From positions 62,001-126,000 of the forward strand of contig NZ_FNGH01000010.1 in NCBI RefSeq assembly GCF_900102875.1: DNA of 64,000 nt, given 5' to 3'. Shown in pieces: positions 59,826 to 64,000 of the stretch. Origin of the DNA: Franzmannia pantelleriensis (GTDB taxonomy: Bacteria > Pseudomonadota > Gammaproteobacteria > Pseudomonadales > Halomonadaceae). The position numbers and the translations under genes were made by a program. Each line of letters opens with the position of its first letter. Position 1 is the stretch's first letter. Under the pieces are notes generated by a model. The model was not told the DNA's origin and did not search any database. It saw nothing but the letters and a program-made list of their open reading frames with translations.

Positions 59826-60134
59826 ATGCCAGACGCATTTCTTAGACCAGAAGACGTTGCAGAAAAACTACGAATGAGCCTGAGCTGGGTATACGGGCAC
59901 AAGCACGAAATCGGATACATCCAGTTTGGGAAGGCAGTGCGTTTTGAGCATGGAGCAGTTGAAGAGTACGCTAGACGCTGCAGGCGCGATCCTCAGCGGA
60001 AGGAGGATCGGAAATGGGATACACAGTCTCGCACAGGAAAGATCGTGGCACGTGGGTCGTCCGCTGCACCGTCAACGGCCAGCGTTCTCAGCGAACTTTT
60101 CGCACAGAAGGAGAAGCAAGGCAGTATGCGCTGA
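59826..60134 (+). CDS. Excisionase/AlpA-like HTH protein
   Basis: A 102-residue protein with a MerR/Xis-type HTH: FLRPEDVAEKLRMSLSWVYG, then GYIQFGKAVRFEHGAVEEYA. It would act as recombination directionality factor or regulator. GGAGG lies 5 nt before the ATG. Its 3' part overlaps the integrase gene by 121 bp in another frame, binding the expression of the two genes together. Confidence 0.78.
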   Translation: MPDAFLRPEDVAEKLRMSLSWVYGHKHEIGYIQFGKAVRFEHGAVEEYARRCRRDPQRKEDRKWDTQSRTGKIVARGSSAAPSTASVLSELFAQKEKQGSMR

Positions 60135-61012
60135 AGGCAGAGGCTCAACGCCAAGAGGACGAGTTCAACGGTGTCATGGGCCGCAAACCGAAGTACACCT
60201 TCTCAGAGGGACTGCAACGCATGGTCAGCGAATATGACGTTCGCTCACAGAAGCAGCATATCCTGCTGGTTGCCAGGTGGATGGATGAGCATGCGCCCGG
60301 CGTGATCATCGGGCAAGAGCTTCTGGACTCGGCTCGCAGGATGCAGAAGGCCCTCAAGGAGAAGGGATTGGCGCAGTCGACCATCAACAACCGCACTCAG
60401 GTCGTAAAGCGAGTCCTCTCGCTGTCGTACCGCGAGTGGGACTGGATCGATCTGCCGCTGGACGGCAAGCTACGCAAGCCCACACCTAAGAATGAAAGGC
60501 ATGTCTACCTGACGGAGCAGGAGCTGGCCGAGCTGCTTGCAGCGGTACCCGAACGCTACCAGGTCGAGCGAGAGGTGATTTTGCTGGCAATGCTGACGGG
60601 CATGAGGCGGGGTGAGCTGATGGCACTGGAATCCAGGAACGTCTACGACGGTCGCATCGTGCTCATGCCTAACCAGACGAAAAACGGGAAGCCAAGGATC
60701 ATCCCCTTGACGGAAGAAGCCCTACCGCTGGTGAAAGCCTTGCCTTTTGACACGACTGGCGACAGGGTGCGTGGCGCGTTCGAGAAAGCCCGGGAGAAGA
60801 TCGGTCGCCCTGACATCCGCTTTCACGATTTGCGTCACTGCTATGCCTCATTGCTGGCGAGCAAGGGGGAGGCGTTAACGAGCATCAGGGATCTGCTCGG
60901 ACACTCGTCACTGACAGTGACCAGTCGCTATGCGCATGCCGACCCGGCAAGGTGGGAGAGCGTGGTAGCGAAGTTGCCGCGGATCAGCAACCAATCAGCA
61001 ACCACACACTAA
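60014..61012 (+). CDS. int: Tyrosine integrase of the island
   Basis: A 332-residue phage-type integrase with an N-terminal arm-binding domain (to about 60), core-binding domain (60-155) and catalytic domain. Its residues are Arg198 (TGMRRGEL), His271 and Arg274 (HDLRHCYASLL), His297 (GHSSL) and Tyr306 (SRYAHAD), so all key residues are present. It ends 40 nt before the tRNA and overlaps the excisionase-like gene. It should integrate the element into tRNA-Ile2. Confidence 0.95.
   Translation: MGYTVSHRKDRGTWVVRCTVNGQRSQRTFRTEGEARQYALKAEAQRQEDEFNGVMGRKPKYTFSEGLQRMVSEYDVRSQKQHILLVARWMDEHAPGVIIGQELLDSARRMQKALKEKGLAQSTINNRTQVVKRVLSLSYREWDWIDLPLDGKLRKPTPKNERHVYLTEQELAELLAAVPERYQVEREVILLAMLTGMRRGELMALESRNVYDGRIVLMPNQTKNGKPRIIPLTEEALPLVKALPFDTTGDRVRGAFEKAREKIGRPDIRFHDLRHCYASLLASKGEALTSIRDLLGHSSLTVTSRYAHADPARWESVVAKLPRISNQSATTH
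60984..61004 (+). repeat. Putative integrase arm sites, right (tandem pair)
   Basis: Two copies of ATCAGCAACCA share one base and encode the end of the integrase. A third copy lies inside the left end at 32283. Confidence 0.4.
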
Positions 61013-61051
61013 TGAAAAGTGACCCTTGGCGGCGTAACCGATTGATTTCAT

Positions 61052-61128
<77 letters not shown>

Positions 61129-61270
61129 ATCGGGAGGGGCGCGTCAGCGCGCGGGGGTATGATAGCGAATGCCGATGGGTGAGGCCAGCGTAGCCACGTG
61201 CGGATTGTTGGAATGGGGCACTTTTCTCGCGGCGGCGTGTCTCTGCTGTGTCATCGACCGGGAGACTCAT

Positions 61271-61846
61271 GTGAAAGCCTATCTTGCCCTGTTTGCCCTG
61301 CTCATCGCCCTGCCCGCCCATGCCGACTGGCAGCTCGACCCCGAGCGCTCGCAGGTCGAGGCGACCATCTTCGAGTTGACCGATAACGGCCCTGTGGAGC
61401 ATCAGCACCGCGTGCGCGAGCTGCGCGGTGATATTTCCGAGGATGGCATCCTGACGCTACCGCTGCGCCTCAACCAGACCGACACGCTGGATCGCCTGGG
61501 GCCGCTGCCGCCATGGCTTTCCGGCATCACCGACATGCCGCTGGCGACGTTGAATACACAGCTGCCGCCGGAGCGCCTCGACGCCCTCGATATCGGCGAA
61601 TCAATGGTCGAGACACTGACCTTCAGCGTACGCGCCGACGGCAGTCTCCAGCAGGAGCCCGTGGACCTGCGCTTCACACGCGAGGACCTCGACACGGTAC
61701 GCGTGACCACCGCTGAACCGGTGGCCCTCGACGGCCAGGAGATCATGGCCAATTCCACGCTGCGCAGCGTGCTGAGCCTGCTCGGCTATCAGCGCATCGG
61801 CGACGAGGTACCGGTGGCGCTGAACGCCATCCTGATAAACCGCTAG
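61271..61846 (+). CDS. YceI-like periplasmic protein
   Basis: The 191-residue precursor has a signal peptide (AYLALFALLIALPAHADW) and then WQLDPERSQVEATIF with a YceI-like beta pattern: alternating strands ending in EVPVALNAILINR. YceI-type lipocalin folds bind isoprenoid or other lipids in the periplasm. GTG at 61271 with GGGAG before it gives the correct signal peptide. It is convergent with nrdF, 2 bp between the stops. Confidence 0.72.
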   Translation: MKAYLALFALLIALPAHADWQLDPERSQVEATIFELTDNGPVEHQHRVRELRGDISEDGILTLPLRLNQTDTLDRLGPLPPWLSGITDMPLATLNTQLPPERLDALDIGESMVETLTFSVRADGSLQQEPVDLRFTREDLDTVRVTTAEPVALDGQEIMANSTLRSVLSLLGYQRIGDEVPVALNAILINR

Positions 61847-61848
61847 CC

Positions 61849-64000
<2,152 letters not shown>

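Overview
The window reads as GC-rich chromosome of a gammaproteobacterium, most likely a Halomonas-type member of the Halomonadaceae. The evidence is protein-level resemblance (PoxB, MgtE, DASS and BASS transporters, DUF6164, NrdEF) and codon use. I could run no search, so the genus is an inference. The chromosomal part (about 1-32100 and 61050-64000) carries housekeeping and transport genes. A genomic island of about 28.9 kb (about 32180-61054) sits in a tRNA-Ile2(CAU) gene.

Left chromosome. Positions 1-2290 look like a decayed integron. Short minus-strand genes are separated by attC-like hairpins, and a catalytically dead tyrosine-recombinase tail lies where intI should be. Then come a LysE/RhtB exporter behind an MFS remnant, poxB, a patatin-like lipase, a PIN-PhoH ATPase, and an orphan operon of three complex I/Mrp-type antiporter subunits with a zinc-ribbon protein. 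These are followed by a DUF938 methyltransferase, a carboxylesterase, an SLC13 permease, a cold-shock gene, two divergent L,D-transpeptidases, DUF6164 and a 28-residue membrane peptide. Around 19735-19937 (minus strand) an RNA with GGA-loop hairpins and a strong terminator looks like an RsmY/RsmZ/CsrB-type sponge. Further right are a dienelactone hydrolase, an aldo/keto reductase, mgtE behind a proline-rich leader ORF, a XRE-cupin regulator with azlCD, an ExeM/NucH nuclease, an acyl-CoA synthetase overlapping a BASS transporter, and a DASS symporter.

Island. The boundaries are a 34-bp perfect repeat (32146-32179 and 61064-61097) covering the 3' half of the tRNA. The right copy belongs to the intact tRNA; the left copy lies in a degenerate tRNA 3' end. 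From left to right the cargo is: (1) a four-gene minus-strand unit ending in an AAA ATPase plus subtilase pair that matches the ietAS anti-phage architecture, preceded by a XRE-ImmA/IrrE protein and an unknown protein; (2) a LysR-centred metabolic block (38361-48603) whose enzymes nearly all carry export signals (Tat flavodoxin, Tat aldo/keto reductase, Sec cupin and carboxymuconolactone decarboxylase, lipoprotein hydrolase); (3) a recombination module (RadC, YqaJ, ERF, DUF932); (4) an AT-richer lipoprotein gene and an IS remnant; (5) a replication-like module (YfjJ/inovirus-Gp2 type, HTH protein, DUF3987); (6) a lysogeny-like control module: a CI/S24 repressor without its catalytic dyad, twin 18-bp operators, an excisionase-like protein and a tyrosine integrase beside the tRNA.

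Right chromosome. After the tRNA come a YceI-like periplasmic protein and class Ib ribonucleotide reductase nrdF and nrdE (nrdE runs off the window). The best candidates for undescribed biology are the exported metabolic block, the extended ietAS operon, the sRNA, the mgtE leader ORF and the non-cleavable repressor circuit.
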